Shown here: in pieces, positions 23,641 to 31,757 of the stretch
Position numbering within the stretch: the stretch's first letter is position 1
How the letters are laid out: every line of letters starts with the position of its first letter
Assembly (NCBI GenBank): GCA_963575745.1
Contig: CAUYUJ010001283.1
Coordinates: forward strand, 59,302 to 91,058
Reading direction: 5' to 3'
DNA from: Prorocentrum cordatum
Taxonomy: Eukaryota; Sar; Dinophyceae; Prorocentrales; Prorocentraceae
DNA: 31,757 nt
The notes under the pieces: generated by a model
Database searches by the model: none
Told to the model about the DNA's origin: nothing
Seen by the model: only the letters and a program-made list of their open reading frames with translations
Made by a program: the position numbers and the translations under genes

Positions 23641-23829
23641 CCCCAGGCATCGAGCGTCTCGACAAAAAGCGAGACGGGGGTTGTTCGTCGCTTTCGGCCT
23701 CTCGGGGCCCTCGGCGGGCCACAGGACCGTCCGAAAACGCCTCGGGACGGCAAACCGGTCCCGGGGACGTGGTCGAGGGGTCGGGGGCGCGTGTCTCGAA
23801 AAAAAAAATCGAGACGTCGGACGTCTGGG
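23641..23829 (-). mobile_element. Family A element, copy A7
   Basis: Reverse copy. The left hairpin is GTCTCG-ACAAAAAG-CGAGAC, the right hairpin GTCTCGA with an A8 loop and TCGAGAC, then GTCGGACGTCTGGG. It is the right terminus of the inverted-repeat structure. Confidence 0.85.
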
Positions 23830-23833
23830 AATA

Positions 23834-24009
23834 CAGTCGGGGCGTTGACCTAAGGAACCCCAAATAAGGAACGAGGCCCCTTTTTCCCATGAGTTAAACT
23901 TCGATTTCCCATCGAAACCCTACGCAAAACCAAAGGCGAACTACAAAACAACTAAGGAACACCGAGCCCCTCCCAAACGAAAAGGGTTCCTTCCTCAGCG
24001 CCCCGACTG
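23834..24009. mobile_element. Element K: mariner-type MITE with TA duplication
   Basis: 176 bp. Inverted ends CAGTCGGGGCG (11 perfect bases) continue imperfectly through TTGACCTAAGGAACCC, flanked by TA at 23832-23833 and 24010-24011. A CAGT start and TA target are typical of Tc1/mariner non-autonomous elements. A diverged relative with CTGACCTGAGGAACG...AAATAAGGAACGA lies at about 30905-31058. Confidence 0.75.
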
Positions 24010-24020
24010 TAAGAGAAGGC

Positions 24021-24104
24021 CATGATGTCCAGGGAGTGCCATGGCCCCGGCCATGATATCCGCCCCCCCCGTCATCACATCCCCCTCCCTCTTGGCCGCC
24101 CCCG
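24021..24104. repeat. Family H repeat, 3' part (H3)
   Basis: Shares CATGGCCCCGGCCATGATATC, GTCATCAC and CTTGGCCGCCCCCGG with H1 and H2, but lacks their 5' half. 24105-24276 after it has no gene. Confidence 0.65.
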
Positions 24105-24276
24105 GACGCACCTGTAGGAAAAGTAGGCCTTGCTGGTACCGGCCTTGGGGGGCCCCCGAGAGGTACGTGGAGCAGCGGTATCGGCACGTTCTTGCCCCTC
24201 GGGTCCCAAAGCCATGCGGTGGCCCCGGCGCCCCACGAACTCACCACGCGGCTCTGGTTGACCCAAAAGAGGGTCC

Positions 24277-24485
24277 AGCAAAAAGGGGGTGGTGCAATAG
24301 ATCTGGTGCAACAGATTTGTGGGGTTGCAATAGAGTTCGGGCGTGCAAGACATCCCGGTGCGCAAATGTACTGCCGGGTTTTTGCGCGTGGAATACATCC
24401 GTTGCAATACCATGCAGCACAATTCTTCGGGGCAGTACGCTTGCAATACACTGGCCCAAACTCTGTTGCACCACCCCCTTTCAGC
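24277..24485. mobile_element. Element O: TIR element with TTGCAATA motifs
   Basis: Inverted ends AAAGGGGGTGGTGCAA (16 perfect bases within a longer imperfect TIR). The interior repeats variants of GTTGCAATA/GTGCAATAG five or more times, as recurring subterminal motifs. Transposase-binding subterminal repeats are usual in several DNA transposon groups. No TSD was recognised. Confidence 0.65.
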
Positions 24486-24501
24486 TGAACCCCCTGTTTG
24501 A

Positions 24502-24665
24502 CTACCTACCAGACCACCCCAACCCAACCCGAAGACCCGAATTTCGGGTTGGGGGGGGTAAGGGTTCCACGCGTGTTTTTTCGATGTTTCCCGAACCCCC
24601 CCCCACACTAGAAATCGAGGGTAAATCTGAGCCTTCGGGTTGGGTTGGGGTGGTTTGGTGGGTGG
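24502..24665. mobile_element. Element L: TIR element with AACCC-rich ends
   Basis: About 35-bp inverted ends with 31 matches centred on ACCACCCCAACCCAACCCGA, with an internal palindrome CCCGAATTTCGGG. It lies 16 bp from element O. The AACCC/GGGTT runs look telomere-like but are part of the TIR. No gene. Confidence 0.65.
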
Positions 24666-24769
24666 TGACTGTTGGGTCGACCAAAGCGGCGGGGTCACCG
24701 CACCGCCGGGGGGCCCCCGCGAGAGGTCCCCAGCGACACGTCCGGCGGCTCCCATCTGTCTTGCGTGCG

Positions 24770-24955
24770 CGGGGACCCGAGCCGTTCTCTCCACGGCCCC
24801 GCGAGGCCCGGCGAGGGCCCCGCGGAGGCCGAGACCCGTCCCACACCGCCCCCGCTCCGAGTTCTTTTGGGGAGCGCGCCGAGGGGGCCACACGCGGACC
24901 CTGCCCCTACCCCCCACGAGTTCTGAGGGGGAGGGTTCGCATGTGGCCCCCTAGC
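24770..24955. repeat. Diverged family B core and GC-rich flank
   Basis: CACGGCCCCGCGAGGCCCGGCGAGGGCCCCGCGGAGGCCGAGAC resembles the B core without hairpin ends. No gene is seen to 24955. Confidence 0.45.
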
Positions 24956-25120
24956 GCCGCATCTCTGGGTCGCCGTGGCGCAGCTGCAGGGGCACCTTGC
25001 TGCCCCCCCCGCCGCCGCGCCCGCGCGCGGCTGCCGCGCCAGCGGAGCAGGGGCGCTTCCGGAGCCGCAGCCGGGGCCTGCCCATGTGTCGGGCCGGGGC
25101 CGCCGCGGCGGGGCGGTGCG
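24953..25120 (-). CDS. Weak coding-like island, unknown protein
   Basis: Minus-strand frame MGRPRLRLRKRPCSAG... then GSKVPLQLRHGDPEMRR and a TAG at about 24952. Most codons end in G or C, but a second frame is almost as good and the sequence is arginine/glycine-rich. It could be a terminal exon or merely GC-rich DNA. The upstream side enters the (ATC)n tract. Confidence 0.2.
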
Positions 25121-25260
25121 CCAGCGGTCCTGGGGCCGAAGGGCCTGCCTGGCGCTCGCGAGGGAGACCGACCGCCGCCATCACCGCCGTTGCCATCACC
25201 GCCGCCATCATCACCGCCGCCACCACTGGCACCGTCACCATCACCTCCGCGGTCCATTGG

Positions 25261-25293
25261 CGCGTCATGATAATGATGGTGATACTGATGATG

Positions 25294-25385
<92 letters not shown>

Positions 25386-25631
25386 TATCATCATCAGCAT
25401 CAGCAGCAGCATCATCATCAGCAGCAGCATCATCATCGACATCATCAGCATCCTCAGCATCCTCATCATCATCCTCATCATCCTCATCATCGTCCTCATT
25501 ATCATCATCGTCATCAGCATTACCATAAACATCATCATCATCAGCAGCAGCATCATCGCCATCATCGTCATCAGCATCATCATCCTCATCCTGAAGATCC
25601 TCCTTCTCATCGTCATCATCGCCATCATCAG

Positions 25632-25711
<80 letters not shown>

Positions 25712-25776
25712 ACAGCATCAGCATCAGCAGCAGCAGTATCATCATCATCGTCGTCATCATCATCGTCGTCATTATC
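25261..25776. repeat. (ATC)n microsatellite, about 500 bp
   Basis: Two pure ATC/CAT runs (about 25287-25384 and 25635-25711) are joined by an interrupted zone with CAGCAG, CTCATC and GTCATC variants. It reads as poly-His, poly-Ile, poly-Asp or poly-Met depending on frame. None is taken as a gene. A short TCC tract follows at 25785-25832. Confidence 0.95.
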
Positions 25777-25914
25777 CTCCTCCTCCCCCGTCCTCCTCCT
25801 CCTCCTTCTCCTCCTCCTCCTCCGTAACCTCGGCTCCCAGGAGGCGGCGGTGACCCCCCGCAGCAGTAGTGCCCCCCCCCCCCTCCCAAACCTCCGGCGG
25901 GGTGTGACGTCTAG

Positions 25915-26306
25915 AAGGAACCGAACTTTATACACAAATGCTTTTTTCCGGTCCCGCACTGAGATTCGCACAAGAAAACGGATTCTGGTGTATACGGCAT
26001 CCTGGTGTATACATTTGTTGTTGCTTCCACGGGAAAACTGGGAAACATGTATACACCCACCACAGCACCCCGACGTCGTCCCCGACCTTCAAAAAATCCG
26101 GGGATTGAAAAACAGCCAGCCACTGGAATGTATACGTTCCAGTTTCCGAGTCTACCCTCTGCGGTCCCAGGACCTCCTCCCCGAGGGCAGCTCCCCGCCC
26201 CCCCCGGAGCAGTTTCTGCTGTGGCCCCGCGGGGCCCGTGGACGGTCCCCGGCTTCCGAGCCCCGAGCTGCGAGGCGGGGATTCATCCCCAGACATGATC
26301 GCGTCG
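25915..26306. repeat. Family F duplication, copy F1
   Basis: About 390 bp, matched by 29197-29582 at high identity. Landmarks: TCCGGTCCCGCACTGAGAT, GATTCTGGTGTATACGGCATC, TTTCCGAGTCTACCCTC, GGACCTCCTCCCCGAGGGCA and GGATTCATCCCCAGACATGA. GTATAC recurs four times. Reading frames match only in the second half, so it is probably not coding. Confidence 0.8.
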
Positions 26307-26496
26307 CTTTTTTTGTTTAAAACCACAAACAAAAACAATGGTTTTTGGCCGTTTTCGGCCTCGGGGGGCCCTCGCTGGGCCTCTGGACAGTCAACAAGCG
26401 ATTTAGGACGAAAAACCGGTCCCGGGGAAGTGGTCCAGACCTCCGGGGCCCACGCACCGAAAAACTGGAGCGGCAGGATGTCTGGGAGGCGGGGAT
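26292..26496 (-). repeat. Family B element, copy B19
   Basis: GACATGATCGCGTCGC...TTTTTGGCCGTTTTCGGCCT, GGCCCTCGCTGGGCCTCTGG and GAAAAACCGGTCCCGGGG, then AGGATGTCTGGG. The first part follows directly on F1, and a truncated equivalent follows F2 at 29570-29625. F and this B end were therefore duplicated together. Confidence 0.65.
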
Positions 26497-26499
26497 CTA

Positions 26500-27073
26500 T
26501 CCACGTCCACCGTCTGGGAACCGACGTCCTGGTGCCCCAGCGGGCGGCGGATATGGACATCTGGTTTGGCCCCCGGGGGCCCGAGCGTGTCCACGTCCAC
26601 CGCCCGTGGAGGCCCGCGAAGATCGGCTCCCTCGGGCGGTGACTGTGGAGAGATCCCCGCCTCGGAGTGGCATCGACAGAGAAATCGGAGATCTGGGCAC
26701 TGGGCCCCTGGGCCACACTCGCGCGAGAAGCAAATGCGTTCTTGACACGATCATGAAGATGTGAGCGACGACAACAGCAGCGAACCCGTGCCCCCCAGTC
26801 TATCTCGCGGCACGTGAAGCGGATGTAAGCCCTGGCGCCTCCCTTCGCACCACGTGAGAGGGATGGGAGCGGTGCGAGACTGATAACAACCCTCTTCTCT
26901 CCCCTTCCTCGCCCCTCCTGCCATCGACTGCACGCAAGAGTGGCCCTGGGCAAGAGCGACCCTTGGTGCGCGTAGGTCTGAGGGCCGCGGGTGGGGGGGA
27001 GGCCAAACGCAAGCGGACGAGGCGCTACCATCGCACCGCCTCGGCGATCGGGGGGCTCCACCCAGTGGGCGCG
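26500..27073. other. Stretch without recognised gene
   Basis: Moderately GC-rich, with short local repeats (TCCACGTCCACCG at about 26509 and 26589). No frame shows coding bias and I saw no copy elsewhere in the window. Confidence 0.35.
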
Positions 27074-27359
27074 CACCAAGGGTCAACCCGGCGAAGGGTC
27101 ACTTTTATTAGCGGTGGACAAGCCTCCCTTCAGCAAACCACCCTTTAGTGAACACGGCCCAGGACCGCAACCACCGACGGACCTGGACCAGCAAAAGTGA
27201 CGGCCGCGACGCCCTCGCGAAAACCGAAAACGGCCAATTCCCGAATCGACGTGTCAGGGTAGGAGGGCTATCAACCTCCGATTTTCCCTCTCCTGCCCTT
27301 CCGTCCGGCCCGAAGGGTCCCTCAGGGCACCAAGGGTTAACCCGGCGAAGGGTCACTTT
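27074..27359. repeat. 33-bp direct repeats flanking a 222-bp segment
   Basis: CACCAAGGGT(C/T)AACCCGG plus CGAAGGGTCACTTT occurs at 27074-27105 and 27328-27359 with one mismatch. The enclosed segment has no open frame of note. It may be an insertion with long target duplication or a solo tandem duplication. Confidence 0.6.
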
Positions 27360-27360
27360 C

Positions 27361-27476
27361 ATGAAGGGGCCCTGGGACACACAAAAAAATGAACACTGAT
27401 CCCAGGATTCCCCCTGTGTTTTCCCATGTTTTCTGGGCTCTCGTATTCCCCTCACTTCCCATATTTTCGAAGACTG
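27361..27476. repeat. Family E element, copy E4 (diverged)
   Basis: GAAGGGGCCCTGGGACACACA, then AAAAAAATGAACACTGATCCC, TTTTCCCATGTTTTCTGG and CCCCTCACTTCCCATATTTTC. It begins right at the second 33-bp repeat. Confidence 0.6.
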
Positions 27477-28300
27477 CAGTGGCGCCTCGCGCCATGCACC
27501 TTGGTCCTTGAAGTTCGGTATGCAGGCGGACTAGCAGGAAGGTCAAGCCGACAATTTAGCGACAATTCCCTTTCCGGCATCGCCGCTATAACAATGTTAT
27601 TCGTTATCCTTCCTCCATGCTTCTTTTTCCTCATTTGCGCCATGCCCTGCGCATCCTCCCCATCCTCCTCAGCTCATTTTGCGGAGGCTCCTCCTTGGAG
27701 AGCCTCTGGGGGCCTCATAAAAATTGTTCCAGGCTGTCTTAAGGCCTTCTGGAGAACTCCTGGGCGTGTTCTGGGGGCCTCTGGAGGCTTCCTCGGGCCA
27801 CCCTGCCTCCAACCGCGGTCTCCCTGAACGACGGGGTCACGATTTGGAATGCTTCGGAGGGTGTCTTGCGGCCATCTTGGGCCGCCATGGGGCTCTCTGA
27901 AGGCCATCTTGGACCCCTGTTGTGCCGTTTTGGGGCTCTCTTGGACTGCCTGGAAGCCCTTTCGGATGGTTGTGGGGCGATTTGGGAGCCTCCCAGGCGG
28001 CTTCGGACGCTCAGAAGACCGCCGTCTTGGAGCGTAAGCCGAAAAGAGGAGAACCCAAAAATAAACCAAAAACCAACAATATCAATGATTTGTGCCTCTT
28101 GGGCCTTCTTGGGAGTGCTTTTGGAGGCCTCTTGGGACGTTTCGGGACGATCTTTGGAGGTATGACGGTTTCTTGGGGGTCGTCGTCGACCGTATTGGGG
28201 CTCTCTGGGGTGGTTTTGGGAGCGCGCCACGTCCTGCGAGGCCCGGGGGGCCGCTTCGAGGCCCGTCTGAAGGGCCCCTAAGCCCCAGATCCGATGAGTC
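27477..28300. other. Lower-GC region with degenerate GGCCTCTTGG-type repeats
   Basis: 27690-28260 is built from loosely repeated phrases such as GGGGCTCTCT, GGCCATCTTGG, GGCCTCTGGAGG and GGGGCGATTTGGGAGCC at irregular spacing. Long frames run through it on both strands, the minus one rich in PKTAQQGSKM- and GPRWPQDTL-like peptides. The shared phrases between frames suggest a decayed tandem repeat rather than a gene. Confidence 0.4.
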
Positions 28301-28458
28301 CAACTTGGGGGGGGGGACGGGTTTTCCCTCCGCCCGGGCTCGTAAAAATATAGCGAGGGGAATTTCTTGGGAGTCGACGATTACTCGTGTCTGTGTGCTC
28401 TTTCCCCTCCCGATTTTGCGCACTGTCGGATTAACTCGGGCCTCCGTCGGCCGCTCGA

Positions 28459-28632
28459 GATGAAGGGGCCCCAGGACACACAAATAAATACACACAAATG
28501 AAAGGATTCCTCGTATTTTTCCATATTTTTGATGTTTTTGTGTCTTCCCCCCCACTTCCCATATGTTCCCATATTTTCCTGGGATCGACGATTTATTGTT
28601 GTGTCTGTGTGTTTCTTCCCTCCTGACGAGAC
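28459..28632. repeat. Family E AT-rich element, copy E3
   Basis: Longest copy: GATGAAGGGGCCCCAGGACA, AATAAATACACACAAATGAA, GTCTTCCCCCCCACTTCCC, CCTGGGATCGACGATTTATT, TGTGTCTGTGTGTTTCTTCC, CTCCTGACGAG. Start and end form a weak inverted repeat (CACACAAATAAAT against ATTTATTGTTGTG). Confidence 0.75.
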
Positions 28633-28639
28633 CGACCCC

Positions 28640-28874
28640 GGGGCGCACCGCTGCGGGAAAGCGCCCCGCGGCGAGGCGCAGCGCCCCCGGAGAGACCCCG
28701 GAGGCGATCGGCGCACCTCCGCGAGCCAGCGAGCGGAGCTTCGATCGTGGGCGTCGGCGGCGGCGTCGGCGTCGTCGTCGTCGCCTTCTTCGTGGGCTCC
28801 GCCTTCTTCGTGGGCGTCGGCGTCGTCGTCGTCGTCGTCGCTGTCGCCGCCGCCGTCGTCGTCGCTGTCGCCGT

Positions 28875-28918
<44 letters not shown>

Positions 28919-29060
28919 GCGGCGGCGGCGGCGTCGAAGATCCGGGCCGCCTCCGCGCCGCGCCGCGCCGCGAGGCGGCGCCAGCCGCGGGAGGAGGCGC
29001 GCGGCGCTCGCCAGCGGGGCGACCTGGCGGGGCGCCCCGCGCCGCGCGCGCGCACGGCCC
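28640..29060 (-). CDS. Possible exon encoding an Asp-rich acidic segment
   Basis: Minus-strand frame GWRRLAARRGAEAARIFDAA, a run of about 60 residues of mostly Asp with Gly, Ser, Ala and His/Glu, then DRSSARWLAEVRR. Almost all Asp codons are GAC, and non-repeat flanks on both sides keep G/C third positions. Acidic low-complexity stretches occur in real chromatin and RNA-handling proteins, but this could equally be a (GAC)n microsatellite read in a lucky frame. No splice sites were chosen; limits are approximate. Confidence 0.3.
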
Positions 29061-29196
29061 CGCCGCCGCGCAGATGGCGCGCGGAGGAGCGGGGCGGCGC
29101 CTCGGCAGGGCGGGGCGGACGGGAGAGGACGCGCGAGAGGGCGCGAGACCCCTGCGAGGGCCACGCTGCCGCAGGAATGCGAGAAAGCATGTGAGG

Positions 29197-29582
29197 AGCC
29201 GAACTTTCTGCGCCGAGGCTTTTGTCCGGTCCCGCACTGAGATCCGCACAAGAGAACGGATTCTGGTGTACACGGCATCCTGGTGTATACACATTGTTTG
29301 TGCTTCCACGGGAGAGCGGGCAGCAGAGTATACACCACACCACCCGGACGTCGTCCCGGACCCTCAAAAATCCTGGGATTGAACAACAGCCCGCCACTGG
29401 CAACGTATACGCTCCAGTTTCCGAGTCTACCCTCCGCGGTCCCAGGACCTCCTCCCCGAGGGCAGCTCCCCGCCCCCTCCGGAGCAGTTTCTGCTGTGGC
29501 CCCGCGGGGCCCGTGGACGGTCCCCGGCTGCCGAGCCCCGAGCTGCGAGGCGGGGATTCATCCCCAGACATGATCGCGTCGT
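29197..29582. repeat. Family F duplication, copy F2
   Basis: Second copy of 25915-26306 with the same order of landmarks and GTATAC sites. The first 150 bases differ more (small indels, GAGAACGG against GAAAACGG), while the last 200 are nearly identical. Confidence 0.8.
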
Positions 29583-29629
29583 ATGTTTGGTTTGACAGGT
29601 TTTTGGCCGTTTTCGGCCTCTGGTAATGT

Positions 29630-29830
29630 ATACGCCTCAGTTTTCGAGCATGGGCCGCCGAACTCAGGACAAAAGGGTACAGGGCAATAAATCTAAGATT
29701 TGTTGATACATGATTTATTAATGAATAAATGTATGCATGAACTCATCGCTGTTTTGAATACAAAATCCTTGCATTTGTAATACATGATCCGCACGCGGAG
29801 CATGTATTAAAAACGACACTGTGCCCTCGA
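29630..29830. other. AT-rich stretch with small hairpin
   Basis: Unusually AT-rich for the window (TGATTTATTAATGAATAAAT). It contains TACATG-A-TCCGC-AC-GCGGA-G-CATGTA at 29781-29806, an imperfect palindrome with two mismatched bases. No gene. Confidence 0.45.
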
Positions 29831-29949
29831 CGTGGCAGGGTCGACCCGCGAATCGGCCTCGGCCGTGCGGGAGCCTCCGTGGACCTCCGCGGCCCCAGCA
29901 GGAGCGTGCCGTCGACGCGACGTCGCCCACGCGTCGACCGCCCCTCTTT

Positions 29950-30050
29950 TCGTCCTTTCGTCCAGCCTTCGGCCAGATTTCGGCCAGAGCTCGTCCAAGG
30001 TTTGCCCACACTTCGTCCAGATGTCGTCCTGACGTCGACCTAGTCCGACG
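29950..30050. repeat. Short-unit degenerate repeat (TTCGGCCAGA-like)
   Basis: Units such as CTTCGGCCAGAT, TTCGGCCAGAGC, TCGTCCAAGG, CTTCGTCCAGAT and TCGTCCTGACG follow at 12-15 bp spacing. The minus-strand frame WAKLGRALAEIWPKAGRKD reflects this repeat. Confidence 0.5.
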
Positions 30051-30365
30051 AAGCCAGACCGAGAACCCCCAAACCGTAAGGAATTTGGGGGCCCGCCCCA
30101 TGAAAGGCAACACAGGATGATTAGGCATGAAAAGACCCCTAACCCTTTGGGAAGCGACCTAACCGTAACCCTGCGCCGGTGATAATCACACCATGGGGAT
30201 AAGAAAGTTCGGGGCCCCGGGGGGATAATACATGATTTTCCCGGCAAGTCGCATGTAGGCATGTAAGGTCCACGGATGTAGGAGCACGAAGCCTGAGAAA
30301 TCCTCCTCGCTCTTGATTCTGGCGGAGCCTTCCCTGGATGAGGTGGGACGTATACTCGAGTTCTA

Positions 30366-30617
30366 CGGTGGGTTTCTACCCGTCGTGTAGGAGTACTCAT
30401 GGTTGCTCTTTGGGGGTGGTACTGACGGCGATACAGAAACCAAGGAGGACGACAAGGAGAGGGAGGAGGAGGAGGAGACGTTTTCAAGAGAAGTCAAAGC
30501 TTCGGACCCATCAAATTGTATCTATAAAACTAAGATAAAGACAATCGGTGGTGTTCCACCTGTCGTGTAGGAGTACGCATGACTTCTCTTTGGGGGTGAA
30601 ATCAATGACGGCGATAA
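30366..30617. repeat. Direct repeat J, two about 70-bp units 180 bp apart
   Basis: 30366-30433 and 30546-30617 share GTCGTGTAGGAGTAC, CAT, CTCTTTGGGGGTG and TGACGGCGATA. The sequence between has a GGA tract at 30460-30478. A 180-bp offset may mean an old tandem duplication. Confidence 0.65.
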
Positions 30618-30639
30618 GCAAGCTTAGCTGGGGCGCGGA

Positions 30640-31365
30640 GAGAGTGAGAAAGGGAAGGAGAGGAGTCCCATGCCCACCGCGACAAAGCAGGCACAACACC
30701 AGGGCGCCACACGGGGCCACGAACCGTGTGAGGCGTGCGCCAACATGGGGGTTCACGAGAGGGCGATGATGATAACGAAGGACAGCGAAGGATGATACTA
30801 AAGAGTAGTCATGATAAGATGATCCAATGTGCGATTCGTACGTTCCCTGGTGGTGATACAATTCGGCCTCGTCGCTCCGTCCGCCGATCAAATGTAGAGT
30901 CATCGGGCTGACCTGAGGAACGATAAATAAGGAACGAAACCTCTGTTTCCAAAAAAATTACGCACAAGGAACTATATATAACACATAACGCATACAGAAC
31001 GGTAAATAACGCATGCAAGCCAGAGGAACGACCGAGCCCCTTATGAAAAGTAAGTGTTCCGTATTCAAGCCGCTCGCTGTAATTACACCATGGATCATCA
31101 TGACTCAGGGGTTAAGGGGTGGGCTTAATTATCGCGGGCACGCGGCTAATCTAGGAGGGCCAGGAACACCAGGGATATCGGGGTCTTCTGCAGATGTATT
31201 CGAGCCACGCCGCCCATACTGATCAGCCCTAAATCGAAAAAAAGGTGACCTCAGTGAGGCCACGTCTTCATTATATCATTAGGGCTAGGGGTCCTTTTGT
31301 TCTCGATGACAGGAAGGAGGAGAGAAGGAAGGAGGAGGGAAGGAAGGACGAGGGAAGGACGCACG
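30640..31365. other. Region without recognised gene; diverged K element at 30905-31058
   Basis: Lower GC than the rest. The K relative carries TGACCTGAGGAACG, AAATAAGGAACGAAACC and GAACGACCGAGCCCC but has lost one terminus. I see no coding frame. Confidence 0.4.
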
Positions 31366-31512
31366 GGCCCAAACCTCCGACGACGAGACGGCGGTGTCTC
31401 GTCGATAACGGCCTCGCCGGACCGTCAAACAAACAGACTCGGGACAGAACACCGCATCTGGGGAAAGGGCCGGGACTTCCGGTGGCCCTGGCATTGATAA
31501 AATCAAAACGTC
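31366..31512 (-). repeat. Family B element, copy B20
   Basis: GACGACGAGACGGCGGTGTC at the left, a reduced core (GCCTCGCCGGACCGTCAAAC), GGGACTTCCGGTGGCCC and AAAATCAAAACGTCG at the right. Diverged. The remaining bases to the window end show no gene. Confidence 0.5.
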
Positions 31513-31757
31513 GTTGGCATTTCGTAGACGCGCTAACCCGGGTCAACGTCAACCCCGGATCGGCCGGGAACCCCTACTGCAATTCTTCGCGAGAGTGCCC
31601 GTGACTGGCCCCGCCCTCCCCCTCTCCCGTGGTCACCTCAGGCCTCGCGACGGCGCCATCTGGAAAGTAAGCCATCTGAAAACTCCACGGCTCCCGCATG
31701 GACGTGCACTCTGCATGTAACAAGTGTGGGGGCGACAAAATGGGAGTTGCACGGCTG

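Larger units (their letters stand above)
22380..23829. mobile_element. Large inverted-repeat structure bounded by family A elements
   Basis: The left arm (22380-22764) and right arm (23439-23829) are about 385-bp inverted copies with scattered differences. Outermost are complete family A elements (22380-22562 forward, 23641-23829 reverse). Inside these is unique arm sequence with CAGACCACGCGGTGCTCTCG, GCGCCATCCGCCACCGCACG, CACGCGG...GGTCACGACACGG and GAGCTC. The spacer of about 670 bp holds family D material. No transposase is found. It may be a composite element mobilised by two A copies, or an inverted duplication. Confidence 0.75.

Noticed and set aside
24502-24665. Telomeric AACCC/GGGTT repeats
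   Set aside because: The units are few and belong to the inverted ends of element L; TTAGGG at 8526 is a single occurrence.
24907-25971. Poly-Asp, poly-His, poly-Ile and poly-Met proteins around 25.2-25.8 kb
   Set aside because: All come from one (ATC)n tract read in different frames and strands; no coding-like flank continues the frames on both sides.
27074-27359. LTRs of a small LTR retrotransposon
   Set aside because: 33 bp is too short, and no primer-binding site, polypurine tract or gag/pol frame lies between.
27674-28230. Minus-strand protein with PKTAQQGSKM-type peptides
   Set aside because: The frame follows irregular GGCCATCTTGG-like repeats and similar open frames exist on the other strand; no domain and no GC3 bias like that of the islands.

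Overview
The window looks like nuclear DNA of a dinoflagellate. The strongest sign is an exact copy of the 22-nt dinoflagellate spliced-leader (SL) sequence at 15612-15633. A 15-nt relict of the same leader follows directly, and then a LINE-type retrotransposon. High GC, GC-saturated third codon positions in short coding-like islands, long triplet microsatellites and dense small repeats fit a GC-rich dinoflagellate. A Prorocentrum-like genome is a guess from base composition only.

The only well-supported protein-coding unit is the LINE on the + strand. It has the SL pair, a short 5' leader, ORF1 (15750-17069; zinc-ribbon plus coiled coil) and ORF2 (about 16933 to the gap at 21658; AP-type endonuclease, reverse transcriptase, CCHC knuckle, RNase H and a C-terminal Cys motif). 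ORF1 should bind the RNA, and ORF2 should nick the target, copy the RNA and remove the RNA strand. The catalytic residues I can place are all present and the reading frames are unbroken up to a 100-N assembly gap.

The rest (1-15.6 kb and 21.8-31.7 kb) is a mosaic of short non-autonomous elements and simple repeats. The families I could delimit are: (A/B) roughly 150-200 bp elements with a hairpin at one or both ends, about 30 copies and fragments; (C) and (D) terminal-inverted-repeat elements with 8-bp target duplications, hAT-like; (E) AT-rich elements; (G) and (N) long fold-back elements; (K) a TA-flanked mariner-type MITE; (P) an element with a 5-bp duplication; and (F, H, I, Q, J) dispersed or local duplications. 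Two A elements form the ends of a roughly 1.45-kb inverted-repeat structure at 22380-23829.

Between these repeats lie a few short islands whose minus-strand reading frame is almost entirely G/C at the third codon position (1272-1498, 8201-8343, 9440-9563, 14105-14262, 28640-29060; a weaker one near 24953-25120). Some are bounded by AG acceptors and possible GC donors. They may be exons of one or more minus-strand genes whose introns are made of the repeats, but I recognise no protein family in them. I found no tRNA, rRNA, CRISPR or bacterial feature. Long open frames over (GGA)n, (TCC)n or (ATC)n tracts are treated as artefacts.
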